The notes under the pieces were generated by a model. That model saw only the letters and a list, made by a program, of their open reading frames with translations, did no database searches and was not told where the DNA came from. Shown here piece after piece: positions 43,911-54,528 of a DNA stretch of 64,000 nt. The stretch covers positions 5,022,001-5,086,000 of the forward strand of contig CP085828.1 in assembly GCA_020809705.1 (NCBI GenBank), in the 5' to 3' direction. The translations under genes and the position numbers were made by a program. Each line of letters begins with the position of its first letter. The first letter of the stretch is position 1. Source of the DNA: Calonectria ilicicola. Taxonomy: Eukaryota; Ascomycota; Sordariomycetes; Hypocreales; Nectriaceae.

Positions 43911-45588
43911 ATGCATCATTTGGCCATCGTTATGGCTTCCAAAGACAAGACGGCAGACGCCCTTGCGTCAGAGTCAGATTCCAAACATATTGAAGCCATT
44001 GACCCCAAGGAGGAGCTTTTCGGGCCGGGCAGAGATCCTACCCAAGATGCTGCTCCCAGCAGGTTCCTCGCGCTTTGTGTGATAGCTACTGCCATTGGTG
44101 GTATGCTTTTTGGTTACGACACTGGCGTAATTTCTGGCGTTCTTGTGGTCATCGGCACAGACCTCAATGGGAAAATACTCACCAGCTCTGAGAAGGAGCT
44201 TATTACTGCTCTTTGCGCTGGCGGTGCCTTGATTGGAGCTATCATTTCTGGTGTTACGGCGGACAGATTTGGCAGAAAGCCATCTATTATGTTCGCATCA
44301 GTCCTGTTTACTGTTGGTGCAGTGGTTCAGGCTGCATCTTACTCTATTGGTCAGATGTGCGTGGGACGCGTTCTAGTTGGTCTTGGAGTTGGCTCGGCGT
44401 CAATGGTGAGTCCTTACCCGGTTGCAGTGTCAGGGAATCGAGTACAGCTAACCATTATTCCCACAGATCATTCCTCTATACATTGCCGAGATTTCCCCAG
44501 CTGCTTGGAGAGGTCGCATGATTTCAGTAGACATGGTCTTCTTGGCCACTGGTTCTCTTCTTGCATACGCTTTCAACGCTGCGTTTGAGAAAGTGGACCA
44601 CGGATGGAGGTATATGATTGGACTGGGTGGCATCCCATCCATAGTACTCGGCGTCTTGCTAATTTGGTGCCCTGAATCGCCCCGTCAGTTGGCATTTCAT
44701 GGCAAGGATGAGGAGTGCGTGAGAGTTATTGGACGAATTTATCCCAAGGCCACCCCAGAACAGATTCAGCACATCTTCAGGGATATCCAACATGGCGTTG
44801 CCCAAGCTCATGCTATGAATGAGGAGATTTCTTTCACCAAAGCAACCAAGAACCTCCTATACATCCCCGGAAACCGCCGTGCTTGTTTGGTTGCCTGCGG
44901 CCTCATGGCTACTCAGCAGCTGTGCGGTTTCAACACGCTCATGTACTACTCCAGCACCCTGTTTCAGATCGTCGGTTTCAACAACCCTGTGGCTGTGGGC
45001 ACTGTCGTTGCGGGCACTAATTGGATCTTTACCGCGCTATCCATCTTTCTCATTGACCGTGTGGGCCGACGACGACTACTTCTATGGACTATGTGGGGAA
45101 TGCCAGTCTTCCTCCTTCTTGCTGCTATTGTCTTTCACTGGATTCCGATTGATCGAGAGACGTTGGAAGTTACGACTGATAAAGTTGGCTGGTCAGCCGT
45201 TCTTGTTTTGGTTTCCATGATTCTGTTTGTCGCATTCTATGCTGCCGGTCTCGGCTGTGTGCCGTGGCAAGTCAATGAGCTGATGCCAATGGAAGTTCGT
45301 GCCGGAGGCACCATGTTGTCCAACGTCTGCCTTTGGGGTTCCAATATTATTGTCTCAGTCACATTTCTAACCATGATGAAGGACATCTCTCCCTCTGGAA
45401 CCTTTGGCTTCTACGCTGGCCTTTCTACGATTGGGTATATCTTTGTTTACTTTTGCTACCCCGAAGCGGCCAACATGACTCTGGAAGAAATTCGAGAAGT
45501 TTTTGAGCATGGATTTGGTGTTAGATATGCAGAGGATTGGCGAAAGCGGAGAAAGATTAGGTTGGCCCAATCCAATGCGGCAGTTTGA
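43911..45588 (+). CDS. MFS sugar/myo-inositol-type transporter, 538 aa
   Basis: Two exons, 43911..44405 and 44467..45588, with a 61-nt intron, giving 538 aa. A second ATG at 43932 gives 531 aa. Sugar porter signatures: GGMLFGYDTGVISG in helix 1, DRFGRKP in loop 2-3, GRVLVGLGVG, PLYIAEISP after the junction, PESPRQLAFHGK, QQLCGFNTLMYYS in helix 7, DRVGRRRLLLW and a VNELMPMEVRA segment. The helix 7 sequence resembles fungal myo-inositol transporters. It would import a hexose or polyol with protons across the plasma membrane. The substrate is inferred from similarity only. Confidence 0.92.
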
Positions 45589-46172
45589 TGGATTGGGGGG
45601 GAATGCAGGGCTATGATGCACAATGGACACATAGTGCATTGGCTGAGGAACCCATCTCGTATGGTAGCCAGTAGGATTGGAAGTAAATGATATAGCCAAT
45701 GATAAGTACATTATTTGGTTTAGGGTTATTGATGAAGTGGTGATTGCTGTTCAACTGTGACTGGATCCCTGCCCAAAAGCCTCATGGGGGGATCTTGACT
45801 CCATAATTTACTGTCAGATTGGTGTGGAGCTGAATAGGAGGAGACCCTTTTAGTGACCCTTTTAGCCCCTCCTTCCTGATCAAGCCTGTCCAAAAGCAGA
45901 AAGTAAAAAGTCAGCTGCTGTGGTGTTTGGAGTAAATTTAGTGGCAGGAGCAGCTGGAGCAACTGCCACAAGTGCGGGGTAAATGCTGGGTGGCGCTTGC
46001 CCTATTGAATTGAAATGGCCTCCAGTTCCACTTGCCTTCCCACTCCAGCCAGTACAGATTCCGTATTACTCCATCTCGAAGCCTTGGGATACTTTGATTT
46101 ACACTCAACGCATACTCTTTGTGTAAACCAACATCCTGTTGTACATCTTGGATCATAAACATACCCATTTTG
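45589..46172. other. intergenic
   Basis: 584 bp. A short CxxC (NCHKCG) at about 45954..45971 was considered as part of a zinc cluster for the next gene and rejected. Confidence 0.4.
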
Positions 46173-47722
46173 ATGGACAAGGCTACTCCAGCCGGGTGGT
46201 CCAACCCGCTTTCATCTCTGATCCCATTGGATGCTCTCGCAGCAAAGGATTCTCTGAATGTAATCGACGATGAGCAACTGTCCACTTCGTCCCGTGGGCT
46301 CTCAGCAGCTAGTCCGCTCAGCGACGCCACATCCTTGTCACGACCCAACCCATCATATTTTGGCTATGGTTTTCCTCTGAATAATCGCAAGGAAGCTCGA
46401 TATTTCATGCATTACATTCATGAACTCGCTCCCTGGGTTAGTAGCGAATTGGATTCTCTTGGCCTTCTCCACTCGTTATCTCGCTAATATCCTAGATTGA
46501 TATTTGTGACACGCGCCGACACTTTGCTTTGGACGTTCCGAGGCGAGCCTATTACACACCGCTGCTCACTTACTCTATCCTTGCATTTGCAGCTGTACAA
46601 TTGGATCCAATGACTGATGTAGGAAATGAAAATCACGAACTTTACTATGGTGAAGCCATCCGCCTTCTAATCCCAACACTAAATGAGGCATCGGAAATAG
46701 TCAGTGAAAATACTCTAGCCGCCATTGTTATTCTTCGCCTTTACGAGGAATTTGTAGGCATGGTTTCCCGTTATCCTCCATATACAGGCCACTACTAACA
46801 AGAAATAGATACGGATTCTTGTACGCATTTAGCAGGCGTCTCGCGCCTAATAAACTCTGCCAGTCGTTTCGTCAACCAGGGCGGACTAGGCGAAGCATTG
46901 AGTTGGATTGTACTCCGACAAAGCATTCACGTGTGCCTCACCAAGTCCGAGCCGGTTCATATCAACCTCGATCACTTTAGAAGCGCCATAAACACTATGG
47001 GAAGTACTGATGAGGATGTAGCAAACCAGATAATATTTATATGCGTTGATATCTTTAGCAATTCATTGCAGCCTGGTGGAATCACTGATATATCCATTTG
47101 GGATACGCTGAAACGGAACGTGCTTGAATGGCATCAATCACTTCCAACACGGTTTAGACCTTACTTTTCTCACACCCTTGTAGAGAACTCAGCATTTCCA
47201 GATGTTAGAATGGCGCGACCAGCTCAAGGTTCGTACATTTCACTAAGATAAAGAGATTTTGTATCTAACTCTTCCAGTATTGGCTTATCAACATTACCAC
47301 TTATCCCAAATTCTTCTCAAAATCTACGACCCTCAGTTATGGGAACCGGGTGTCGCAGCCTTGCGTAGGAGAAGTGCCACAAATGTACGCAGCCCAATTC
47401 ATTATTATGAATTTTGAACAATTACTGACGAGATTGAGGATTCTATCCGCCATGACTTACGCGTACTTGTTGGGCTGGCCATTAGCAACCCCGAAACAAT
47501 AGGCGCCACATTTACCGCGCATCATACACTGCACTTCTGTAGGTTTCAAAAACATTATCCTATATCGAATCGACCTAATAGCAAAACCTAGGCGGCGGGT
47601 GCCTACAAGAGGAAGGGGAGAGGCGGGATGTCCTCGAATTTTTGAACCACTTTACGTTTTCGGCCGCCTGGCCCACGGCGAGGTTAGCAGATAAGCTCCG
47701 CAAGGAATGGGATGAAGAATAG
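46173..47722 (+). CDS. fungal regulator-like protein (Fungal_trans_2 type) without DNA-binding domain, about 429 aa
   Basis: Six exons are proposed: 46173..46436, 46496..46757, 46809..47228, 47278..47384, 47433..47538 and 47592..47722. The domain order matches the middle region of fungal regulators: YFMHYIHELAPW joined to IDICDTRRHFALDVPRRA, LLTYSILAFAAVQL, VILRLYEEF, LAYQHYHLSQILLKIYDP, and a C-terminal HDLRVLVGLAISNPET. The second junction is uncertain: the frame demands a phase-1 donor and only a weak GC donor (46758) or a 39-nt intron fits, so a frameshift is possible. No Zn2Cys6 or other DNA-binding motif precedes it. It may act as a cofactor or be a decayed regulator. It converges with the next gene, a member of the same family. 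Confidence 0.68.
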
Positions 47723-47946
47723 GCAGCAGGGTGTCGAATATTCATTATATATTTTCCTCCATTTTCATGATTTACAGTAGCGATTATTTCGTATAGTAGC
47801 CGCGGCATTTAATTCATAACTCAGGGTCTGATCTGCCCCAAGCAATAGATAAATTCTGTTGTCTATTTGAGAGTGTCAACAAAGTTTTGGGGATCGGACT
47901 AGTTTTTTACCAGCAGCGGGGATAAAATACAGGTGGAATTAAAAGC

Positions 47947-49645
47947 TTACATTAGCGCTGTTGACCAACCATATTGTCGTGATGTCCTTTTTAGAATGCT
48001 CAAGAGAGTAGATTGTTCATCGTTCTCAGTGTAGCGGTCTCCCACTAGTGAAATAGCCATGCAGGCGACACTGTCCTTTTGTTAGCATTCGAATGCAACA
48101 AAAATTGTCTCTCAACTTACAGGTGAGCTGGATTCAGGGTTTGCATAGATTCTGCAATCCCGCAAATGATTTCAAGGTCATGCTTGACTTGGTCCTACAA
48201 CCTTATTCTCAGCAGATGCTTTTTGTGTAAAACTAGGGATCACTTACATTTATCCAGCGTGTGGCAGCTTTGTGGGCCACGCTGAGTCGAGGAATCCTTG
48301 GGTCGTAAATTATTAATAATATGCGAGCAAGGTGATAATATTGTAACCCGGCAGCAATACAATCATTAACAAGCCATATTTCAGGGAAATGTTGCCCAGG
48401 CTTCTTTTTCTGGAGCATGAGCGAGGTACGAGAGGGTGGTCGCGCATGCATCCAGGTGGCTATGACGTCAAGTAGTTTATCATAAGTTTTCGTGTTCTTT
48501 TCTTCTCCAAAGCAGAATTCTATTGCTTCTAGGAGACATAAAAGCATCTTGTTTCCCCAAGTGTGATCATCATTTCCACGGGCCAGGGACTCAAGATTCG
48601 TCCAGGTGGACGTAATCCCGACAGGGGCTTGGTGGACGACTGCCAAAAAGGCTTCTTGCCTCATAGCGGCCCAAAACACCGACACGTAGAGTTTGTTTGG
48701 GGGGTCGGGCACGATAGGTAAACTGTGCAGCTGTACAAATGGGAACCAATCATGAAGCCGACGACTACTTTCCTCATTTCTGGGAAGGCCTACAAGAATA
48801 TTAGTCAAAACTAGGATGTCGATGAAATGATCCACTCACCACTTATATTAAATAACAGTGAATTCAGTAATGAGAAGAGTGCCTTCCAATTTTCATCCAA
48901 TAATTCACTCAGAGCTTCTGAGTCAAGGCGGAATTTGGCCAGACCCCACATAGAGATCACAGTCCTTGAAGGTGACGTGGCAGGCGGAGAATCATTTGTG
49001 GTGGCGTTCTTTCTCATGTGCCATGTAGATACTGACAGAATCAGCTCCAGTATTTCGGCAGTAAGTACGGAGTCGGAGAGAAGTTCTGCTGCAACCGTTT
49101 GCGCTGGGTCACAGGGGTCGAACGCCGGCCACAAATCCTTGATAAAATGACGAAACAAATCGGCTTTGGCGCCATCGTTTAGTGTTGCTGGCGGGATCTC
49201 CGGAAATGGGAGTGCCCGGAATATTGATACTGAGTGGGGACTGGGGTAATGCTCTTCACCTGAGAAGATCGAATGAGCGTGGTCGATCCCTTCCAGCCCG
49301 GCACCCCCTTCCTGCACTGCCCACAATTGCGATGGAGAAGTTGAAGACTGTGTGGAGTTCTCCGCTAGAGAAACTTGATGCAAGGGTGATGCGGTTGAAC
49401 CGTTGGCGGGGACCTCATTTCCAGTGATACGGCTTGTGTTTGTCACAATGGATGCACTGGCAAGGGTTCCGGGCCCGAGGTTAACCTTGCTCATCTCTCG
49501 GGGCATCCGCCGAGCATCTTGGTCGTCTGCCTCCAAGTCATTTCCATAGTATCGAACCGTCTCAAGGGTTTGATCTAGAAAGCGGATCTTTTTGATGGGT
49601 ATATCGCACCAGGGCTGAGAGGAAGAGAACTGGATTGGTATTCCG
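47947..49645 (-). CDS. fungal regulator-like protein (Fungal_trans type), N-terminus unresolved
   Basis: Four exons: 49645..48840, 48789..48248, 48194..48121 and 48070..47947. The first in-frame ATG is at 49506, giving 468 aa. Coding-like sequence (PIQFSSSQPWCDIPIKK) continues upstream to an acceptor at about 49646, so an earlier exon is likely. The C-terminal half (WLVNDCIAAGLQYYHLARIL, DPRIPRLSVAHKAATRWIN, HDLEIICGIAESM, VACMAISLVGDRYTEN) is the regulatory region seen in Zn2Cys6 proteins. I found no zinc cluster or C2H2 finger in the 300 bp upstream. It is divergent from the P450 gene and probably shares its promoter, so regulation of that gene is a fair guess. Confidence 0.68.
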
Positions 49646-50413
49646 CTAGTTTAGGAGGTTAGTGGTAGTTCTTTCGCATTTTTCACTCTGGTTGATGTCG
49701 AGTAGAGACATTGTGCTCACTCTGAATCTGTATATTGGCGAAACCGCACCCTCAGCTCACGTTTTTTGTGTGGCTTCATTCTTGTACATCAAACACGAAC
49801 ACGCTAGTGTCCACATGCGTCTCTTGTCTGAGATGACCAGCAATCAGCTTAGTGCATGCATCATTGCTTTTGCGCTGAGAATACCGACTTACCTGCGACA
49901 AGCAAATTCCTTCCAATCTTGATATATCGGACAGGGTAGTGCGGTGTCCTTTTTCGGAAGGACTACTAGGGCAGAGAATGAAGAGCGACGATGGAGGAAA
50001 TCAGGGAACGTGGCGGCATAGCTTCAATGGGGGGACCACACCCATTTATCCCCATTCGCCCCAAGGGGAAAGTATGCTGGATTGGGGAAGTGGAGAAGAG
50101 TGACAGGGGATGGCCTCGCTAGCTTCGTTGTGGGATGCGGGGTTGGTGATCGGACCTCGTGAACCAAAGGGTGGCTACCCCAGACTTTAGTGTTGTAGAA
50201 CGGAGAGAAGAGAGAGGTTAGGGCTAGATTTTCTAAACGAATGAGGGCGATGTATTGGGAGATGCGTGTGATATAATACGGAGGCCCAGCTCAAATGTTA
50301 AGTTCAGTTTTTTGGATATACAGTCAGACGCCCACTTCCATGCGCAGCCAGGTCTGCTTTGACACTTCTCTACATCTCTGCTTCTACTCGAACACTTCTG
50401 TTAATCACCGAAA
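49646..50413. other. bidirectional promoter of regulator-like gene and P450
   Basis: About 770 bp between divergent genes. It may also hold an unrecognised first exon of the minus-strand gene: a GTAAGT donor is readable on the minus strand near 49880. A TATA-like GATATAATA lies near 50270 for the P450. Confidence 0.45.
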
Positions 50414-52051
50414 ATGTTAGCAACGGTCCAAGCTGCAGTTGGCCATGCGCCACTTGCAATTTTTGTTACACTGTCTGTGGTTGCATACTTCATTCTGTAC
50501 CCCCTCTTTGTGTATTTCAAGGATGAGAAAGGTAAGGATGTCTGGCCCAGCAGTGACTGCCCGTGCATGCTCGCTCACAGCAAATCAGGTTTACGCAGAT
50601 TCCCCAATATGTCAACATTCTCTGGCATCTCCAATTTGCCCTTTATGATCCTTGCTCATGGAGGTGAAAGATCGTACCATCTCACCAAGCTCCATAAAAA
50701 GCATCCCATTCTTCGAACGGGACCAAACTCACTGTCCTTTGGCAGCATTCAAGCCATCAAAGACATCTACGGCCATGGAACCCCATGCACTAAAGATGAA
50801 TCCTATTCGTTGAGCGCATCCACCCATTTCCATTTGGCAGATGTGGTCGATAAGCCGGAGCACGCAAGGAAGAGAAAGGTCTTGTCGTCGGCGTACGCCC
50901 TGAAAAACCTCGAACGATGGGAATTCAAGGTTGCCGATAAGGTGCAGCGAATGATCAATCAGTTTGACAAGCGCTGCACTGAACCCTTGGCCCCTGGTGC
51001 CCATGCCAACGCGGATGACATGACGGTTGACTTTCGAATGTGGACCAACTTCTTTTCGCTCGACGCAATCGCTGATATTGGTCTGTCCGAAAAGCTCGGT
51101 CTTCTTGATCAAGGTCATGATCGTGTTATTGCTCAAGGCACAGACGGGAAAATGTTTGAGGCAAATCTTCGAGAATGTCTCTACCCAACTGCCCGAAAGC
51201 AATCATACCTTCTATGGAGCTATGATCACTATAAGTTGTTGGATAAGATTTCCAACATTGTGCCATTCTACAGAAAAATGACAAAATCAGCGCGTGGTTG
51301 GGATGCCATTGTTCTCCGACGTGCCAACATTCGACTCGACCGATATCGTCAGGGAGAAAAGCTTGACGACTTCTTTCAAGCTCTCATGGAAGATAAAAAT
51401 GGTCTCCCACACAACCTGCAATGGGGAGAGGTATTTGCAGAGATCAATATCATGATGAATGCGGGAAGTGTGACCACGGCTATTGCCTTGGCCAATGTTC
51501 TCTATCAATTACTTCGAAACCCGTCCACCCTCGTTAAATTGCGAGAAGAATTGGATGCAGTTCTTGATGAAGATGAAGTTGTTGCCTCATACGATAAGGT
51601 GAAGCATTTGCCATACCTTCGAGCTTGTTTAGATGAGTCGCTCCGTCTTTGGCCCCCGACACCTCACGGTCTGCCCAGAAAGACGCCTGCAGAGGGGTTA
51701 AGCGTTATGGGACATTATATTCCCGGGAACACAACCGTTAGTATTCCGGCCATCGCTGCTCACCGAGATGAAACTGCCTATCCCGACGCAGAAAAGTACA
51801 TCCCAGACAGATTTTTGGGAGACAAAGGCAAGGAGTTGCAACCGGCATTTATTGCATTTTCAGCCGGTGCACGTGGATGCATCGGCCGAAACATCTCATA
51901 TCTTGAACAGACAGTGCTCCTAGCCTCTGTTGTGCACAGATATGAATTCGCTCTGGCTCCTGGGTTTGAGTTGAAACGAGAAGAGACTATGAATTGGCTT
52001 CTTGGCCCAATGCCAGTCAAAGTTTGGAGAAGAAATCTGGGAACTAAATAG
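50414..52051 (+). CDS. cytochrome P450, benzoate-4-hydroxylase-like, 526 aa
   Basis: The frame 50414..52051 is open throughout, but 50532..50588 is a 57-nt intron (GTAAGG to AAATCAG) without stops. Removing it joins FKDEKG to LRRFPNMSTFSG, the sequence expected in relatives, giving 526 aa. An N-terminal membrane anchor (about residues 12-36) is followed by HARKRKVLSSAYA (C-helix), the I-helix MNAGSVTTAIAL, ExxR in ESLR near residue 389, and the heme loop FSAGARGCIG near 462 with its Cys ligand. It is an ER-bound class II enzyme that needs NADPH-P450 reductase. Resemblance to benzoate 4-monooxygenases suggests a small aromatic substrate; that is inference. It is divergent from a regulator-like gene. 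Confidence 0.93.
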   Translation: MLATVQAAVGHAPLAIFVTLSVVAYFILYPLFVYFKDEKGKDVWPSSDCPCMLAHSKSGLRRFPNMSTFSGISNLPFMILAHGGERSYHLTKLHKKHPILRTGPNSLSFGSIQAIKDIYGHGTPCTKDESYSLSASTHFHLADVVDKPEHARKRKVLSSAYALKNLERWEFKVADKVQRMINQFDKRCTEPLAPGAHANADDMTVDFRMWTNFFSLDAIADIGLSEKLGLLDQGHDRVIAQGTDGKMFEANLRECLYPTARKQSYLLWSYDHYKLLDKISNIVPFYRKMTKSARGWDAIVLRRANIRLDRYRQGEKLDDFFQALMEDKNGLPHNLQWGEVFAEINIMMNAGSVTTAIALANVLYQLLRNPSTLVKLREELDAVLDEDEVVASYDKVKHLPYLRACLDESLRLWPPTPHGLPRKTPAEGLSVMGHYIPGNTTVSIPAIAAHRDETAYPDAEKYIPDRFLGDKGKELQPAFIAFSAGARGCIGRNISYLEQTVLLASVVHRYEFALAPGFELKREETMNWLLGPMPVKVWRRNLGTK

Positions 52052-52867
52052 AAGGACTGTGTAAATTGAACAAGGCGGTTCATAACGATGTGGCTTTGAG
52101 ATACTATAGGATGGCAGGTTTAAATCTATAGAAGGATCTGTAGGGGGATTGAAATGAGCAAAATGTATGATGAGAATGATTCGTGGAATAGAAAATGTCT
52201 TTCACTTAAATCCGCAAGATACTGCTCACAATAGTGCGAATAATAATAGTCAAGCGAAAGTGTTAAGGCACAGAAAACAAATCACTCTCGCAGATATCTA
52301 CCATGCTATCGATACATGATCCAGCATTCAAAACATCTTGACGTGGAATACTTCTTGATTGCTGCTTAGTAGATTCTTTTACAGGCAAGAAACGGTGGGA
52401 AAGCCGTCGGCCGTGCATCTCAAATTATTTTGCGCTCTTTATCGCGATGCTTCCAATTAAACCCTCGTCGAGGTCAAGTATCTGGATGAAAATCAAACTA
52501 ATCATATTGCGTCAGCCATGCTTCGTGTGATTCTAGCTAGTTAGGTCCGGGCGGTTTTTTCCAAACTTGGCAAGTCAATGGTGCAGGCGGGGTGGTGGAG
52601 TTTTGGGGGATTTCCATTTTTGGAAAGTCTGCTTTATTGCGGGCTAGTTGACGAACAACAGATGCAGCCAAGGACGCTCTCGAACGGGCGAAATTCGGAG
52701 AGAAGAGCATCTAAGAGGTAGAAAATGGACTTGGGCTGTCTCAGGACCTGATTTGGCTTTCCGACGCATCCTTACATTTACACCTTGACAAGACGTAGCC
52801 ATTGCTGAAATTGTCATCAACCTCATAAGATCTCACTCAGGTTTGAACAGCTTCCAATTGAAGAAAT
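52052..52867. other. intergenic
   Basis: 816 bp. The minus-strand frame 52644..52826 has no recognisable content. It should include the promoter of the TIM-barrel gene. Confidence 0.4.
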
Positions 52868-54153
52868 ATGCCCGAAGTGCTGCGATTCAAAACCACTTGG
52901 GGAATCGACCCTGGCCCAAAGTTTGAGAACTGGGCCAAGTGGTTCCCGACGCTAAAGGCTCAGGGTTACGGTACGAGTAAATTGGTTATTCAAAATCCCC
53001 AAAGCCAAATATGAAACTCTGAAGAGGCCATGAGCTAAACCCATTTTTCCTAGACGGTGTGGAAGTTGAGCTTGACAGTGTCAAGGATGACTTCTCCATT
53101 TTACGAAGAATTTATGAGGGCGCAGGCCTTGAAGCTAGTGCGCTGTAAGTCACTGATTGGAGTTTTGGCAAGGCTCGATTATGCTGAGCCATTGATAGCA
53201 TTCATTCTGCATGGTCAGGATACCTAGGTCCAAGGCCCGCCGGCTTAACAGTGGACGATCATTTGAGTCGTTATCGCCAACAGCTAGAGGCAGCCAAGAA
53301 GCTGAAACCGATTAGAGTCAACTCACAATCCGGATTGTATGTGAACACGTCCTGGACTTTCTTACTTTGGCACCACTGGCGGAATATCTAACCATGGAAT
53401 TAGCGACAATCTTCCAATCCAAGATGCTGTCAGATTTTTTGAGGGAACGCTAAAGATTGATGCTGAACTTGGATTTGATGGAAAAGTGTGTCATGAAACT
53501 CACCGCAACAGGTCCTTTTTCAATCCATACGTGACGGCTGAAATTTTAAGCCAAGTACCCCAGTAAGCGGTCATCCTGATATCTATTTCTTGAACAACCA
53601 CTTATGTTAGCATTTAGGCTACGGGTCACGGCTGACATTTCTCACTTTGTTGTTGTTTGCGAACGGCTATTGAACAACTCTGAAGAAGACAGGGCGTTGC
53701 TCAGCAAGATAGCTCCGCATGTAAGACTTCCTCGCAGAGATAGCAGCATGGTCCAGGTTTAACTTGAATAGGTATATCATATTCACTCTCGAATCGGAAC
53801 TACGCAATCGTCGCAGTGCCCAGATCCAACGAATGAAGTGTTCGCTCAAGAAAGAGCATTTTTCGAGGATTACTGGAAGCAGTGCATTACCTTGATGCGC
53901 GATACCCATGACCCCAGCTTGCCCATCACCTTTGTGCCAGAATACGGGTATGTGCTACAGCCTTGGTCTATTTTATGAAATTGCCTTTATTGTTGCGAGA
54001 AAACATGAAAATTGAGTCAATGTGACAGCTAACATTTGTGCTTGTAGTCCCTACCCTTACCACCCGTTCGGATCTGCGAGGGATTTCTCCGAGGTCGCTG
54101 ACACTGAAGGTGCGCGGTTGCACAAGTTGTTCAAGGAATGGGCGCAGAAATAA
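52868..54153 (+). CDS. xylose-isomerase-like TIM barrel protein, 291 aa
   Basis: Seven exons: 52868..52970, 53054..53144, 53199..53336, 53404..53562, 53618..53720, 53772..53947 and 54048..54153. All phases agree, giving 291 aa. The fold signature of the AP-endonuclease-2/sugar-epimerase family is visible as an acidic or His residue at the end of successive strands: DGVEVELD, HSAWSGY, VCHETHRNR, VTADISHF, VYHIHSRIG and FVPEYGPYPY. These Glu, Asp and His residues bind a divalent metal in relatives that isomerise or epimerise sugars, inositols or hydroxy-keto compounds. Size is normal. The substrate is unknown. It sits between the P450 and a Zn2Cys6 regulator on the same strand. Confidence 0.85.
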
Positions 54154-54528
54154 ACCATTACTCAATTTGGGACAGCTAGAAAATTAGATAGCTATTCGAT
54201 GCATTGTACCTGCAATCTTGTCTTAGGATGTAGCCCACAACGCCAAGCATGAATCCCAATTGAGTGAACAGATTTGAGTCTCGTGATCATGCGAACTTTT
54301 CCCAATTCGGCACAATTTGAATCCACAGCGGTCAATAAATTCGTTGCTGACTTTGCTTTGGCTGCCTCAGGCATCACATTTCAGTCACGTCTGACTCCGC
54401 CAGAATGAGGGCATCTCCTCTTGTCCATCGTCAAGGTCCTTAAGCCTGATTCTTTTCCCTGTTGCATAGCCACTCTATGGTCCTTTGAGAAACCTCGCTA
54501 GAAGCAGTGTGAGACATGTCCATCAGCC
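54154..54528. other. intergenic, promoter of Zn2Cys6 gene
   Basis: 375 bp. An upstream ATG at 54516 opens a short frame that overlaps the proposed start at 54529 in another frame, and so could act as a small upstream ORF. Confidence 0.4.

Noticed and set aside
45940..45975. CxxC (NCHKCG) as the start of a Zn2Cys6 cluster for the regulator-like gene at 46173
   Set aside because: The basic region and the four further cysteines are absent in all joins tried.
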